The translations under genes and the position numbers were made by a program. The notes below the pieces were generated by a model that did not search any database, had not been told where the DNA came from, and worked only from the letters and a program-made list of their open reading frames with translations. This document shows positions 24,744 to 35,930 of a stretch of DNA of 64,000 bases, piece by piece. The DNA comes from Norana najaformis (taxonomy: Eukaryota > Annelida > Clitellata > Crassiclitellata > Hormogastridae), in the NCBI GenBank assembly GCA_964023275.1, contig OZ029926.1, positions 25,457,222 through 25,521,221 of the forward strand, in the 5' to 3' direction. The stretch's first letter is position 1, and each line of letters opens with the position of its first letter.

Positions 24744-24919
24744 CTCTGGCCGCACGTCAGGTAGAAGGATCCGGGGCTCCCACAAAATGACGTCTTAGTC
24801 TATGATGTTATTTACTTGCACTTTCGCTACGCGTTTTATTTTTCTGAGATGATGTAAATTTATCATCATTTTTACAAGAGCCGATTTGGACAGAGCAAGT
24901 AGATTGATCTTGATGAGGT
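24744..24919 (-). pseudogene. Exon-like frame, unrecognised product (copy 2, with a stop)
   Basis: Homologue of the 24342-24516 frame, with the same boundary types (TTTTGAAG acceptor, GAG|GTATGAA donor) and 176 nt. It reads KSALVKMMINLHHLRKIKRV and ends VRPE, but has an in-frame TAG in the middle. It is one base longer than copy 1. Confidence 0.35.
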
Positions 24920-25509
24920 CTTCAAAAGAATCAGAAAATATTGTTGGTTTGAAGGAACACTGATAACCTCTTTGCTTTGTCAACAGGTCCTTGAGCATTA
25001 TTTGTGTGCATGTGTCTGCTTGCATGCATAAAACGCAATTGCTCGTTTGCTGCATTCCCAGCCAGATTCTGTCTTTAGCATTAATTCATTTTCCATTATT
25101 TATATGAGTTATTCCCATACTTATCTGTAACACAATTTTTAAACTCAGTTTGGACACGATGTTAGGTGTCTTTCCATGATATGGGAAGGCATGTGGGCAA
25201 CTGTCTAGGATCATTAAATTTTTACCACTCATAGGAAAGCCAGACGAGCTCATATGGTTGAAATATCATCTTTGTATCTTAATTCCATCTTCAGGAACTA
25301 GCATGTTTGTAAGGTGTCTATTTTATGCTGTTGTGAATAAAATTTAAATATGATGCTAGAATGCTGAACTCATAATGTAACATATTTGCCTATCAGTACA
25401 GTATCTGTATGATTACCAAGCTGGGTCTGGCACAGAAACTACAGCTGTGGCTGTTAGAACAATGTACTTGTTCGCAAACATTGCTCTTAATATGCTGAAA
25501 AAAGCGATT

Positions 25510-27190
25510 TTATGCTGGCAGAAGAGTTTTTTGGTTATTCGATGTCCCATCCTCCTTCCCAATCCAGTTAGCCGTAATTCTGGCCAAAATTTGTTTACGA
25601 TCCTTCAGCATCGTTGCTTTGTGTCAATCTTTCAATTCCTAAGTAGGTTATTTCTTACATCTTCTCATTATTTTAAATATTGCAGTTCTAAATACAGTGC
25701 GTTTCAGTGGATGGATGGTTTTGGACACAGCATGGCGAAAGTTAAACAGGTATATGGGCTAATTAGCCAGCCATTAGTGGGTCAGGCATTCTCTTGGCCA
25801 GTCGGTTATCTCTGCCTCATTCATTCATTCATTCGTTCCATCATTCGTTTATACGTGCGTTCATTCGCCCTTTCATTCGTTTGTCATGGAATTTACAAAA
25901 ACTTAACAAAAATATGAAGTGTTACCATGGTGTAGAGAGCCACGATGTTCTGCTCTGTGTTTAATGGCTCTTTCAGCTCTGCCCATTGAATGTTGAAGAA
26001 AGGCATCTTTCGTCCCGGGAAATTTGTGGCAAAATCTAAGATTCCTTTTCCGATTGTTGACTTGCCACAGTCTATAGTAATAAGCAAAGTTATTATAAGT
26101 AATTAAGTCTGACGCTTTAGAAGGCTCATTGAGTTTTCCTTCCATTATAGGCTTGTTGTTTTGGACAGGACATGACGCAAGTTAAATTGGTATATAGGTG
26201 TCTTGTGGAGCGTCAAACGGGACAGGAAGAATACAAGCCGGCTGCCCCTTCTGGAATACGTGTGACACGGTAGTCTAGACGGTAGCACGCTTAGCCTGTA
26301 AACCAACGATTGCAGGTTCGAGCCTACTAAGCTAACTCCGCGTAACGAAGCTTGGCAAGTTGTCTGTACACGCTCGTCTCCACTATGCAGTAGAATTTGG
26401 TACAGGCATAAGCCTTGAAGTAAAGAAGTCCTGCGATGCACTGATCACTTGCCCAGGACCTTTGGGTTAGTCAGCAGTCGGATGAAGGGCCGAAGATTGT
26501 GAAGTGAGTGCCTCCCGAGCTTTCCACTGTTGGGGGTTTACTCTTTATGGCAGGTAGATAGGAGACCGTATGCGAAGCTAAGAATATGAGGATGGTTGGT
26601 TCTATAGGAAAGGATATTTCTGTAATCGAACTGAGAAAGGTACCAAGGCGAACTCAGGGAACCTGGCCTCGCTAGGAAAACAGGACATCAGCAGAAGCTG
26701 TGATGTAAGTAAAATCTCTTTCATGATAAGCATGCCGTGGACGAGATGGGGTATTGGCCATGTAGGCGGAAGACATCTTAAGTTAGCCCCGGAAATGATG
26801 AGTAGGGAGCCAGAAGAAATCGCTTGACTATATCGGTGTCGGAGAGAGATAGAATCTCCGTTCTATTGCAGTTCTTATTCGTTCAAGAAACAGTCGCTTA
26901 GATTAATAGTAATAACACTGATCATAGAAAAGATAGGATTAAAGGGAAAAGGATCAACAGACAAAATGGCACTAAATAAACAAACAATAATAATCAGTAA
27001 GTAATTAAAAATATTAATAATGATAGTGAACTGACCATAGACATAAAATAGGCCTACAACAAACATCGTTATTAATAATAGACTTCTTGGTACTTTACCG
27101 GGGGGGGGGGGCGTTCAGCTGAAACCCTTTCACGGTTTAATGTACGCTTTGATGAAATTTATTATGTTGTTCAGGCTGTCTGAGGCCTCA
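25510..27190 (-). pseudogene. AAA module 6 (gene 3, second AAA domain), decayed
   Basis: Pieces in order: A1 remnant (about 27107-27190; EASDSL...KGF, with a stop, an internal deletion and a run of C's at the P-loop); A2 at 25926-26071 (CGKSTIGKGILDFATNFPGR, intact frame); no B exon; E2 at 25510-25602 (DRKQILARITANWIG) ending in a stop. A2 and its flanking intron are nearly identical to module 2 (42.8-44.2 kb). Without Walker B or Arg-finger exons it cannot make a working ATPase. Confidence 0.7.
26200..26560 (+). repeat. SINE-B copy in A1-A2 intron of module 6
   Basis: Head GTAGCACGCTTAGCCTGTAA, B-box-like GGTTCGAGCCTAC, body GCAGTAGAATTTGGTACAGG and AAGTCCTGCGATGCACTG. It occupies the same intron position as in modules 2, 4 and 5. 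Confidence 0.65.
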
Positions 27191-28059
27191 ATGATATTTA
27201 TTACGTGTCCCTCCTGATTGGGCAGGGCAGCTTCAGCTCCAATTCCAAATCGAACCTGCCAGTTCTGCGGAAGGCAGGGTCTATGGAGTGGAGGTGGTTG
27301 GTGGTCCCAATCAGGAAGACCAGACCTCCTCTTTCAACTCCGTCGATAACGGAGAGTAGGTTTGTCACAATTGCTTTTTGTTGCTGGTCACTGCTGCCGG
27401 CTCTCTTTGTTGTAAGGGCGTCCACCTCGTCCAAAAACAAAATGGATGGACTCATCCGCCTCGCCTAAGAATCACCAAACAATCATCGAATGATCATCAG
27501 CTGATCAACCAGTCCAGTGCATCAGACATTCTGTTGCTCATTTGATAATATCAGCCTCACCCATTCACTCGTTCCATCATTCATTTATACATATGTTCGT
27601 TCCTTCATTCGTTCATTCACTCATTCGTCCTTTCTTTCATCCGTCATATTTTAAAAATAAATTTAACAAAATTAATGTAGGAAAATATTACCATGTCAAA
27701 TAACTCCTTTATGTTAGCCATTGTCTGGCCTATATTTGGCTCCAGAAGGTCCGAGCCAGTCACCGAAAAAAATGGAATTTTCCGTTGAGGAAACTCGTCT
27801 GCAAACTTTAGAATGGCTCTACCCACAGTTGTCTTCCGCAGCCTAGAGTCAAAAGTAAACCTTATCGCACTCAGTCAAATTCGTTACTAAGTTAATTTTT
27901 GACATATTATCACAGATTTCATCAGATGCCAGAAAAATGATTAGGATAAGCGCTTTAAAAGGCTCAGCGAATTTTCCTTCTATTATGGACCCGGCGTTTC
28001 AAACAGAACATAACGCAAGTTAATTGGTTAATTGATTAATTATGAGAGTTAAATATGAA

Positions 28060-28390
28060 ACTCTCGTCCAGAGTGAGACCGGTTAGGAAGAATACTTGCT
28101 GGTTGCTCCATCTGGAGAACTTTCGATACGGTATTTTATTCGGTAACGCGCTTAGTCTGTAATCTAAAGATTGCGGATTCGAGCCTTCTGTGGTTTAGTG
28201 TAGTGGCCGTAGGCGAGTTGTTTGCACACGCTCGTCTGTCATTAAGCAGTAGAATTTGGTATATGCATTAGCTTAAAGTCCTGCGATGCACTGGTCGCGT
28301 GTCCAGGACCTTGGGATTAGTCAGCTGCCGGATTAAGGGGCCAAAGGCCGAGAAGTGAGCGCCTGTCGTGCGTACCACTGTTGGACGTGG
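28060..28390 (+). repeat. SINE-B copy in A1-A2 intron of module 5
   Basis: Same head and body landmarks as the 26200 copy (GTAGAATTTGGTATATGCAT, AAGTCCTGCGATGCACTGGT). Confidence 0.6.
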
Positions 28391-28800
28391 GGGCTTTACT
28401 TTGTCTTGGAGACAGACGGGAGACCGCGTGCAAAGCTTGGAATGGAGGCTCACTATGAAGGCTCGAACGGTCATGAAAGTGAATTGAGAAAGCTCCCAAG
28501 ATGAACTCAGTGAACCTAGTCTCACTAGGGGAACAGGCCATAATCAGCAGCTGCAATGACAGCTCGCTCAGAACACGCATGCATTGGAGGCCTCGAAATG
28601 GGGGATTGGCCTCCTAGGTGGGATTCATTCTAATTTAGCCGCGGAAATGATGAGCAGAGCGGCCTGGGATTCCAGTGGGAACGGTTTGACTATATTGGCT
28701 AGGAGAGAGAAGGAATTTTCGTTCTAATTCTCCGCCATCAGTAGACATGAATTTCGCTAAATGAATAAATAATTGGCAAATGAATAAAAATTCTGATAAA
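28230..28800. repeat. Segment nearly identical to 46350-46880
   Basis: Shares long identical stretches with 46.35-46.88 kb, for example AGGCTCACTATGAAGGCTCG and GAACACGCATGCATTGGAGG, with few differences over more than 400 bp. It is the A1-A2 intron of gene 3 and of gene 1. Confidence 0.85.
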
Positions 28801-28835
28801 TGAATTTGATAATAAGCTGACCAATGAGCATATAA

Positions 28836-29335
28836 TGTGAATATAATCGATATATGGGTCTCTCGTGAAGTTTGAGACCAGATAAAAGACGTCTGTAACA
28901 GCATTGTATTTCGTAGCGCTCTTAGCCTGCAATCCAACGACTGCGGGTTCAGGCCTCCTAAGCGCACTCCATATAGTGGCCCGAGGCAAGTTGTCTGCGC
29001 ATGCTCGTCTGTCGGCAAGCATTAGAATTTGGTATATTAGCATTCGTTGTGGACTTGTTTTGGAGAGAGGGTGGTGCAAATTAATGTGAATATAATCGAT
29101 ATATGGGTCTCTCGTGGAGTTTGAGACCAAATAAAAGACGTCTGTAACAGCATTGTATTTCGTAGCGCTCTTAGCCTGCAATCCAACGACTGCGTGTTCA
29201 GGCCTCCTCAGCGCACTCCGTATAGTGCCCCGAGGCAAGTTGTTTGCGCACGCTCGTCTGTCGGCAAGCATTAGAATTTGGTATATTAGCATTAGCAAGG
29301 CATTAGCTTGTAAGCAAACATTGCGAGTAAACATG
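28836..29335. repeat. Tandem duplication, about 249-bp period, of a SINE-B head
   Basis: Two adjacent copies begin GAATATAATCGATATATGGG and run through the tRNA-like head (TAGCGCTCTTAGCCTGCAAT) to TTAGAATTTGGTATATTAGC. They differ at a handful of positions. Confidence 0.85.
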
Positions 29336-30519
29336 TAAATAGCTTTTACAAGGCATTAGCTTGTATGTAAAGAGTTAGTCCTGCGATGCACTGGTCGCGT
29401 GTCCAGTACCTTGGGATTAGTCCATTACCCAATCAAGGGGCGAAGGTCGGGAAATGAGCGCCTCCCATGCGTTGCGCTATTGGAGGTGGGAGCTTTAATT
29501 TATCTGAAATAATGCTGAGCATTCTGCTACTTCTGATATCTTTGAAAGTGAATCAGAGAAAGCTTCCAAGTGAGAAATAGTCAAAAGACGTAAATGGCAG
29601 TAAAAATGAATACACAGCAATAATTCGCAAGTAAATAAAAAATAATAAAAGAATTTTTGATTATCAACTGGTATCCTTGTATAAGACTTTTACGTGGTGG
29701 GCTGTGGAGAAGTACTCCCTTCTTTGACCTAATGTTGTGCCTCTCAAATATTTCTGGACGTAGGATCGGCAGTCAAATGATGTTCTGAATTGTTTCAATG
29801 ACATTGGTCATTGCGCCCATTGTGTCAAAGGAAATCTGCGAACAGTGACAATGACCGGACACTATGAAAAACATAAAATACAGATTACGGTAATTTTGCT
29901 GGAATCACAAGTGAACAGTCTACAAATGTTTCTACCATGTTTTTGCGGAATTCAGCCGGGTTTATGAAAACAAACGTGCACTAACGACGTTGCAACACCT
30001 TTTAGTTTAGACTTTCTTTTCATTTGCCTACAGGAAAAAGGCATCAAGCGACCTTGCGACTGGCTCAGCTCCTGAAAAAATCACAACACAGATAAACTAA
30101 ATCAGCTAGCATCTGATCTATAATCCTAGACACAACTGTGATGTAATTATTCTGTCATCTGTAGAGTAAAAAGCTGAATGTTTTTTTCAATCCGGGTTTA
30201 CTTGAATGATCTCCTGATGTCGATGATTGTGATGGTGATCTTGATTATTTTCCTTTGCTAACCTCTACTGCACAGAGCATCTTTGCGCTAGTTCGGTAAA
30301 ATGTCCCTTCTGGTGAAATGCTCTGTTGCTCCTTGATTCTCCTTTTCCCCTCAACGTCCCACCCCTCCCCTATGCCTTTTGCCCAACCTTCCTGTGATAA
30401 TTGAGAACGGGTTCAGACATCACACCTTATAATTTGGGCACTACTAAGTATGTGTAGATCTCTGGAAGAAGGGATGTATATGCATAGATAGGCCTGTTGC
30501 GCAGTGTAATTGAAGTAGG

Positions 30520-30865
30520 CCTACAATGAGAAACTGAAAACTTGCAGAACAGCGGGCGAACGGAATCTTCCCTGGTTACAGTTGTCTCCAGATATCGATT
30601 CTGATTGCCTGTGTATATTCAAGTTGTTCTTGGAGACCACGTTAATTTTTTATGAGATATTTCGCCACATCTGCCATGCCTCTTTAGATCCCCTTGCACG
30701 AACCGTGCTAGACCGAGAAAAATCTCTGAAATATAGTCACGATCGGTATGCGAACTGGATCCCTTGGGCTTTGTCACCATATTTTACAATTAGCATTTTA
30801 AATTATCTCAATAGCGTTGATGTAAGGGTTTTAGTTGGTTTTTACTGTATGTGAGAATTGTAATA
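30520..30865 (-). promoter_or_regulatory. Candidate 5' region of AAA gene 3 (duplicated block)
   Basis: About 340 bp similar throughout to 48955-49266. It lies between the last exon of gene 2 (stop at 30907) and the first A1 exon of gene 3. The 49-kb copy lies equally upstream of gene 1's first A1. In both, a minus-strand frame of about 40 codons is preserved without gaps (KNNL.[MI]H.Q..., then VLQVFS); only the 49-kb copy begins with ATG. This suits a first exon plus promoter. Function is inferred from position. Confidence 0.4.
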
Positions 30866-31254
30866 TAAAACGTAAACAAATGAGGATTCATATAGTACAA
30901 TTACCTCTAATCAGTGCGTTGGAACGATGGTTTGAAATTGTTGGTTGCAACTTCAAAGTCGTCTAACGTGACAGGGAGGTTGACGCTGCCTAGGTGAAGT
31001 GTCTGCCACAGGGCTTTCTCCGGGTAATTTCTCTTTAACGAGATAAATACTGCCTCCCGGGAAAGCCCTGCCAGATCAGCAGCTGAATAGTCTAGTAAGA
31101 ATCAACAATAATTCAAATAATGTAAATGTCTACAAGGGTTTCTTAAACCTGTGGAAAATAGTGCAGAAAAATAGTATACAATACAGTGAAACACGATGCA
31201 ATATGATAGTGTAGAATGCACCTAAGGATGACAGAATCAATTCCAAGAATATGC

Positions 31255-31400
31255 GATTTTTACTATCTTCTCTCCTTCTACTGCTCCTGCTGCTACTTCT
31301 GTTTGTGCTACTGATGCTACTACTACTACTACCACCTCGCCACTGCTGCTGCTGCTACTATCACCGCCACTACTGCTGCTGCTGTTACTATTACTATTAT
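31255..31400. repeat. CTG/CTA trinucleotide microsatellite
   Basis: Imperfect CTGCTACTACT-type run in the intron between the second E2 and C of module 4. A similar run occurs at 34000-34150 after the first E2 and near 40580-40630. Confidence 0.8.
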
Positions 31401-32089
31401 AAGTATTATTATATTTTTATATTACAAAGTATGGCTTACGGGGAGTTTTCTGTGCGATGATGACAGTCGTCCCTGAAGGCATATTCCAGTTGGCGGTTAT
31501 TGCATCCAGAATCGCCTTGCGTTCCTTCAACAGAACCATTGCATCGTTGCTAAACAGTTTTTAATTTTTTCTAATAGTCTACCTGTTGTTTTGGAAAACA
31601 TGCCTGCGCCCGCTCTTTTCGCGGGCCGGGCCGAGAAGTCTCGGCCTGCATTTTTTTGAATGTTGCTTTTCATATTTCTCAGTCCTTGTGCAGAACTGCT
31701 GTCGCGATATTTTGCTATTAGATTTTGTCTCTTTGGTAACGGCCAAAAGTTAAATTAGCATTTACATGTCTAATACTTACTTACACTGAGGAAGTACTGT
31801 AATTACTGAACATTAAACAATCTGCGGTTAACGGCCCGCCGCAAACAATTAGAGATCAGCAACGGACCGGGGCGGGCCAAGCCACAATATTTATGACGCG
31901 ACTGGGCCGAGATTTTTTGGGCCGTGTTCATCTCTAGTCCAAAACCTGGAAAAAAGAGGAGGGCGACGCTAATAATCTTTTTTATGGCACAGCATCGTTA
32001 AACAGAAACTACCACTACCACTTGCTAGGTCTAGAAATTAAGGTAAGGTCGACGGCAACGGCCCTGGCAGCCACAAACTGTCGTTAAAC

Positions 32090-32225
32090 ACTGACTTCCA
32101 GAATCGTAAGGTCGAGATTTCTGCTGCGCCCAACGAAAGCTAAGTCGTGGAAACCAGCTTATTCACAGGCGCTCAGTCAAAACAAAATCGATAGACAGGA
32201 AGGGTTCGGTTTCAGGTCAAGGAGT
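32090..32225 (-). repeat. SINE-F copy
   Basis: Reverse complement of the 10262 unit (GAGATTTCTGCTGCGCCCAA, TATTCACAGGCGCTCAGT). Confidence 0.5.
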
Positions 32226-33349
32226 TGGAGTAGGAGTAGGAAAAGATGAAGAAGAACGAGAGGAAGAACGCGAAGAAGAACGCGATGAAGAACGAGAAGA
32301 AGAGGAAGAAGAATAAGAAGAGGAGGAGTGCAGTGGTCCGTGAAATCAGCTGAACTTGCAGTAGTTCATAGCGGGTGTAGGACAGGGCACGAAGCATGCG
32401 AGATTATGCTCTTCTGGTGATACAGCCACAGGCTAGCACGATCTGTTTAAGGCGACCTTAAATCGTGTAGCACACATACATAGGGCGGCAGTGGTGAAGA
32501 TTCTCTCCTGGCAAATAGCAATGAAAATGAGCAGAATCAATCTAATCTAACATAATACTATTACAAGCTTAAGTATGTCATGATATAACGCTGTGCACTT
32601 TAGACACCTTTACAACGCTTTCTAGGGGCGCTATAATAACCATTCACCGCATTAAATTGTTGGCCATTTCTCTGAGTTAGGTAAGGCTCTGCAAGACACA
32701 AGATGTCGTTAAAGACTTAAAAGAAAACTTAGGAATATCCAAATTATTGTGATTTCTGAATAAGCCAATGACCTTTTAGACACCTTTAAAACGCTTTCTA
32801 CCGGTGCTATAATAACAATTGACGACACTTGTCACTTACACCGCTAACACATTGCATTGGTGTAAGCTTATATCAGTTACTTGGAAGAACAGTTACTGCG
32901 AAACTCACAAGACTTCCAGCGCTTCCTACTTCTGAAACCCCCGTCCATAGGTGAAATTAATGGCCAGCTCTAATTACGAAAGCGAAATACCCCACGAAAT
33001 ACATTTGGAATAAATCCTGTTGGTGCGGTACAAGCAAACAGGCACACAGAGGAAATCGCTTGGTACTCGTAAAGGTCTGCGATTTTCTAATTTTGTACTA
33101 TTGAGGACAAGACACTGCTAACTATTTTGCTATCAAGTAAACGGGAGAGCAACAATAGGCAACAACACAACTTCATACTGTAAAATAAAATCATAAAGTC
33201 TTTCAAATAGGTTAACAAATCGATACAAAAAGTACAGCAAATAATCACTCGAAGCAAGAAGTGAAACGTAATAGTGAAAAACAATGGTAAAGCAAAAAGA
33301 TCAAAACAGACCAAAAAAACAAAAATCCAATAAAAAGTTGCTCAGAATT

Positions 33350-33534
33350 TTACTTCTGCGCTCTACGTTCATCATTAAACGAATATGCGTCTTTCTGGTA
33401 TTTCAGACGCTCTTCCTCCTTCAGATCTTTCCAATCTGAAGCCAGCCTAACAAGCTCTTCTTGATCACTGAAGCAGTGTGCAGAATTGGAATCGTTGTCA
33501 CCTGTGGATTCAGTTTTTAATTTTTTATAATAAT
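33350..33534 (-). CDS. Alternative last exon with HMG-box-like tail
   Basis: An acceptor (AATCCCGCAG) is followed by 185 nt, open in the phase that starts [x]AT TAT, the same intron phase as the C exons. It ends in TAA. It reads YYKKLKTES, then EELVRLASDWKDLKEEERLK and a basic end. The spacing W.DL.EEE...Y...A resembles helices 2-3 of an HMG box; helix 1 is not evident. The intron just upstream is homologous to that upstream of E2 exons (CGGATGGATGAATGG). It could be spliced after E2 at 34301 to replace the C exon. Alternatively it is a chance retained fragment of another gene. Confidence 0.35.
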
Positions 33535-33813
33535 CTGCGGGATTGTGGTTCTTTATACAGTTTATTGCAGCGGATGGATGAATGGATGGATGCATGAATG
33601 AATGAAACGAGATCAAATTTTTGATTTTGTTATGACAATATGATAGTCTTCAACACTCTAAAACACTTGCAACTGTACAACACTATTCTGTACAGTACAA
33701 AACCATGATATATCAACATAATACAGAACTTAAAGACAAGTCGGAATGTTACATTGTAAATGATTTGCGGTACGGACACCTAATTGGCAACTTCCTCTCT
33801 TTCCTCTCATCTC

Positions 33814-33817
<4 letters not shown>

Positions 33818-33911
<94 letters not shown>

Positions 33912-33912
33912 T
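33818..33912. repeat. TC dinucleotide microsatellite
   Basis: About 95 bases of almost pure CT repeat. The Ser-Leu and Arg-Glu frames through it are artefacts. Confidence 0.95.
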
Positions 33913-33999
33913 CGCTCAATGCCAATGTGTCATATTTGTACCCCAAGGTGTCGAAAACCTAAGGCAACAAAATCAATTCTAGAAAAAGCTCGCTATTTT

Positions 34000-34150
34000 T
34001 ACTTTCTTTTCCTTCTTCTCCTTCAACTGCTGCTGCTACTACTACTACTTCTACTACTACTACTGCTACCACCACTACTACTAATGGTAGTAGTGGTAGT
34101 AGTAGTACTAGTACTATTAGTACTGCTACTACTATAACTATAATTATAAT
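34000..34150. repeat. TAC/TAG trinucleotide microsatellite
   Basis: Imperfect CTACTACTACT and GTAGTAGTAG runs between E2 and the HMG-like exon. Confidence 0.8.
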
Positions 34151-35639
34151 AATAGGCCAACATTAAAACAGTAGGCCTAACAAAACTGCTGACTGCTGTA
34201 AATAAAATACACTTTCAGGATATTAATAATAATAATAATGACTATTATTATTATTATTATTATTTTAATTTTAAATTATAAAGTAGGCCCTATGGCTTAC
34301 TTGCTGTTTTCTGGGCAGTAACTTCCCATGTCCAAGCTTCCATCCCAACCCATTTAGTTGGAATTTGGGACAGTATTTGCATTCGTTCCTTCAACAAAAT
34401 CGTTGCACTGTCAATGTTTCGGTTCCGAAGTAAGTTATTTCTTACACTTTCTCATAATTTTAGATATTGCGGTTCTTAATACAGTGCGTTTCAACGGATG
34501 GATGAACGAATTAATGCATGAATTGAACGAGGAATGCATGAACTTAACTTCTGTTTTGCACCCAACCTGATTAATTTGATGAAAAATTTGGTCATACATT
34601 CACTTCTAGTAAGTTGTGTCATTAGATAAAGTACACTGGAAGAAGACCTACACGATCGACATGTTTTCTCTCTTTATCCGCTTCCAGCAGTTAATCGAGT
34701 TGTGCGTCATAGAGGCAGAAATATTGATTGATGCTTAGGCATTAGGTAGAGGCTTATTAAGTGCAAAAATATTGATAATAATAATTAATCAGATAGGTAA
34801 AATTAATCCAGCCATGGCCTTGCATGGGCAGTATATGGACGCGAGATATTTATTAAGCGTACCTCGTGGGTGGGCAGTTCCATTTTGAGTTCCATTTCAA
34901 AGCGCCCTGCCCTGCGGAACGCTGGATCCATGGATTCGATCTTATTTGTTGTACCAATCGTAAAAATTAGACCTCTGCCCTCCACCCCGTCTAGGAGCGA
35001 AAGGAACGTTACGATTTGAGTCATTGTCGGACCGAGCTCTTGGATCCGTCGAGGACACAGTCCTTCAATTTCGTCCACGAAAATGATCGACGGACTGAGC
35101 TGGCGTGCCTGAGAATCACCAAACAACATCAGCTGATACAGTGGGTCAGACATTTGGGTAAAGTTGGTTATCTCTGCATCATTCATTCGTTCGTTCCATC
35201 ATTCGTTTATATGCGCGTTCTTTCGTTCGTCCTGTCTTTCATTCGTCATCAAATTCGTTGATATTTAACAGATAGAATAGCAAAGTCTTACCATTTCATA
35301 CAGCTCCACGAGCTTCCGCTCCGTGTGGCCGAGCTCGGACTCTATAAGTTCTGAGCCTTTAATGTTGTAGAAGGGGATTTTTCTCCCAGGAAAAGAATTC
35401 GCAAAATCAATGAGAGCACGGGCAACTGACGTTTTGCCAATCCTACAGTCAAACGTTGAACTTTATAACATCAATTTCGGTAATAGGCTACGTTACTATG
35501 ATAGCCTCATAAGTTTGTCACAGATTACACAGGGGATGACATAAAAAGTCTTACGCTTAACGCTTTACAAGGCAGTCGAATTTTCCTTCCATTGTGTATT
35601 CGGCGTTTTGGACACAACATGGCAAAAATTAAATAGATA

Positions 35640-35930
35640 TATGGGTCTCGCGTGGAGCGGGAGACCAGATATATAGGAAGGATATATGCCGGCTTCTCCA
35701 TCTGAAAGACATGCGACACGGTAGTCTGTTCGGTAGCACGCTTAGCCTAAAACAACGAGTGCAGTTTCGAGCCTCCTGAGCGGACTCCGTATAACAACCC
35801 TAAGCAAGTTGTTAGTGCACAGCGCACACTTGTCTGTCACCAAGCAGTAGACTATGATACAGGCTTTAGCTTGGAAGTAAACAGCCAGTCATGCATGCCC
35901 AGAACCTTAGTCAGATGCCGGTGATCCGCA
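35640..35930 (+). repeat. SINE-B copy in A1-A2 intron of module 4
   Basis: GGTAGCACGCTTAGCC and GTCTGTCACCAAGCAGTAGA match the other copies. The 3' part is shortened. Confidence 0.6.

Larger units (their letters stand above)
24271..25060. repeat. Tandem duplication, about 403-bp period, carrying an exon-like frame
   Basis: Bases 24271-24673 and 24674-25060 align along their length. Shared stretches include GTCAAAAGCGTATTTCCAAT (one difference between copies) and ATATGTGGCT. Each copy contains one of the exon-like frames listed separately. The copies have diverged markedly, so the duplication is not recent. Confidence 0.75.
27213..29837 (-). pseudogene. AAA module 5 (gene 3, first AAA domain), decayed
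   Basis: A1 remnant at about 29697-29837 (LRPEIFERHNI..KKGVLLH, with a stop and a damaged donor). A2 at 27692-27842 reads VGRAILKFADEFPQRKIPFF but is one base short within the P-loop codons. B at about 27213-27464 is well preserved: ARRMSPSILFLDEVDAL (Walker B), IGTTN (sensor 1), FRRTGRFD (Arg fingers). Its 3' end runs into the A1 remnant of module 6 without donor or linker exon, a deletion fusion. The family is AFG2/CDC48-type AAA: hexameric unfoldases acting on protein complexes. Confidence 0.75.

Noticed and set aside
28738-29334. 198-codon minus-strand frame with internal repetition
   Set aside because: The repetition is the 249-bp tandem duplication of a SINE head, not a protein repeat.
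33749-33946. Long Ser-Leu and Arg-Glu frames
   Set aside because: They are translations of a CT dinucleotide repeat.
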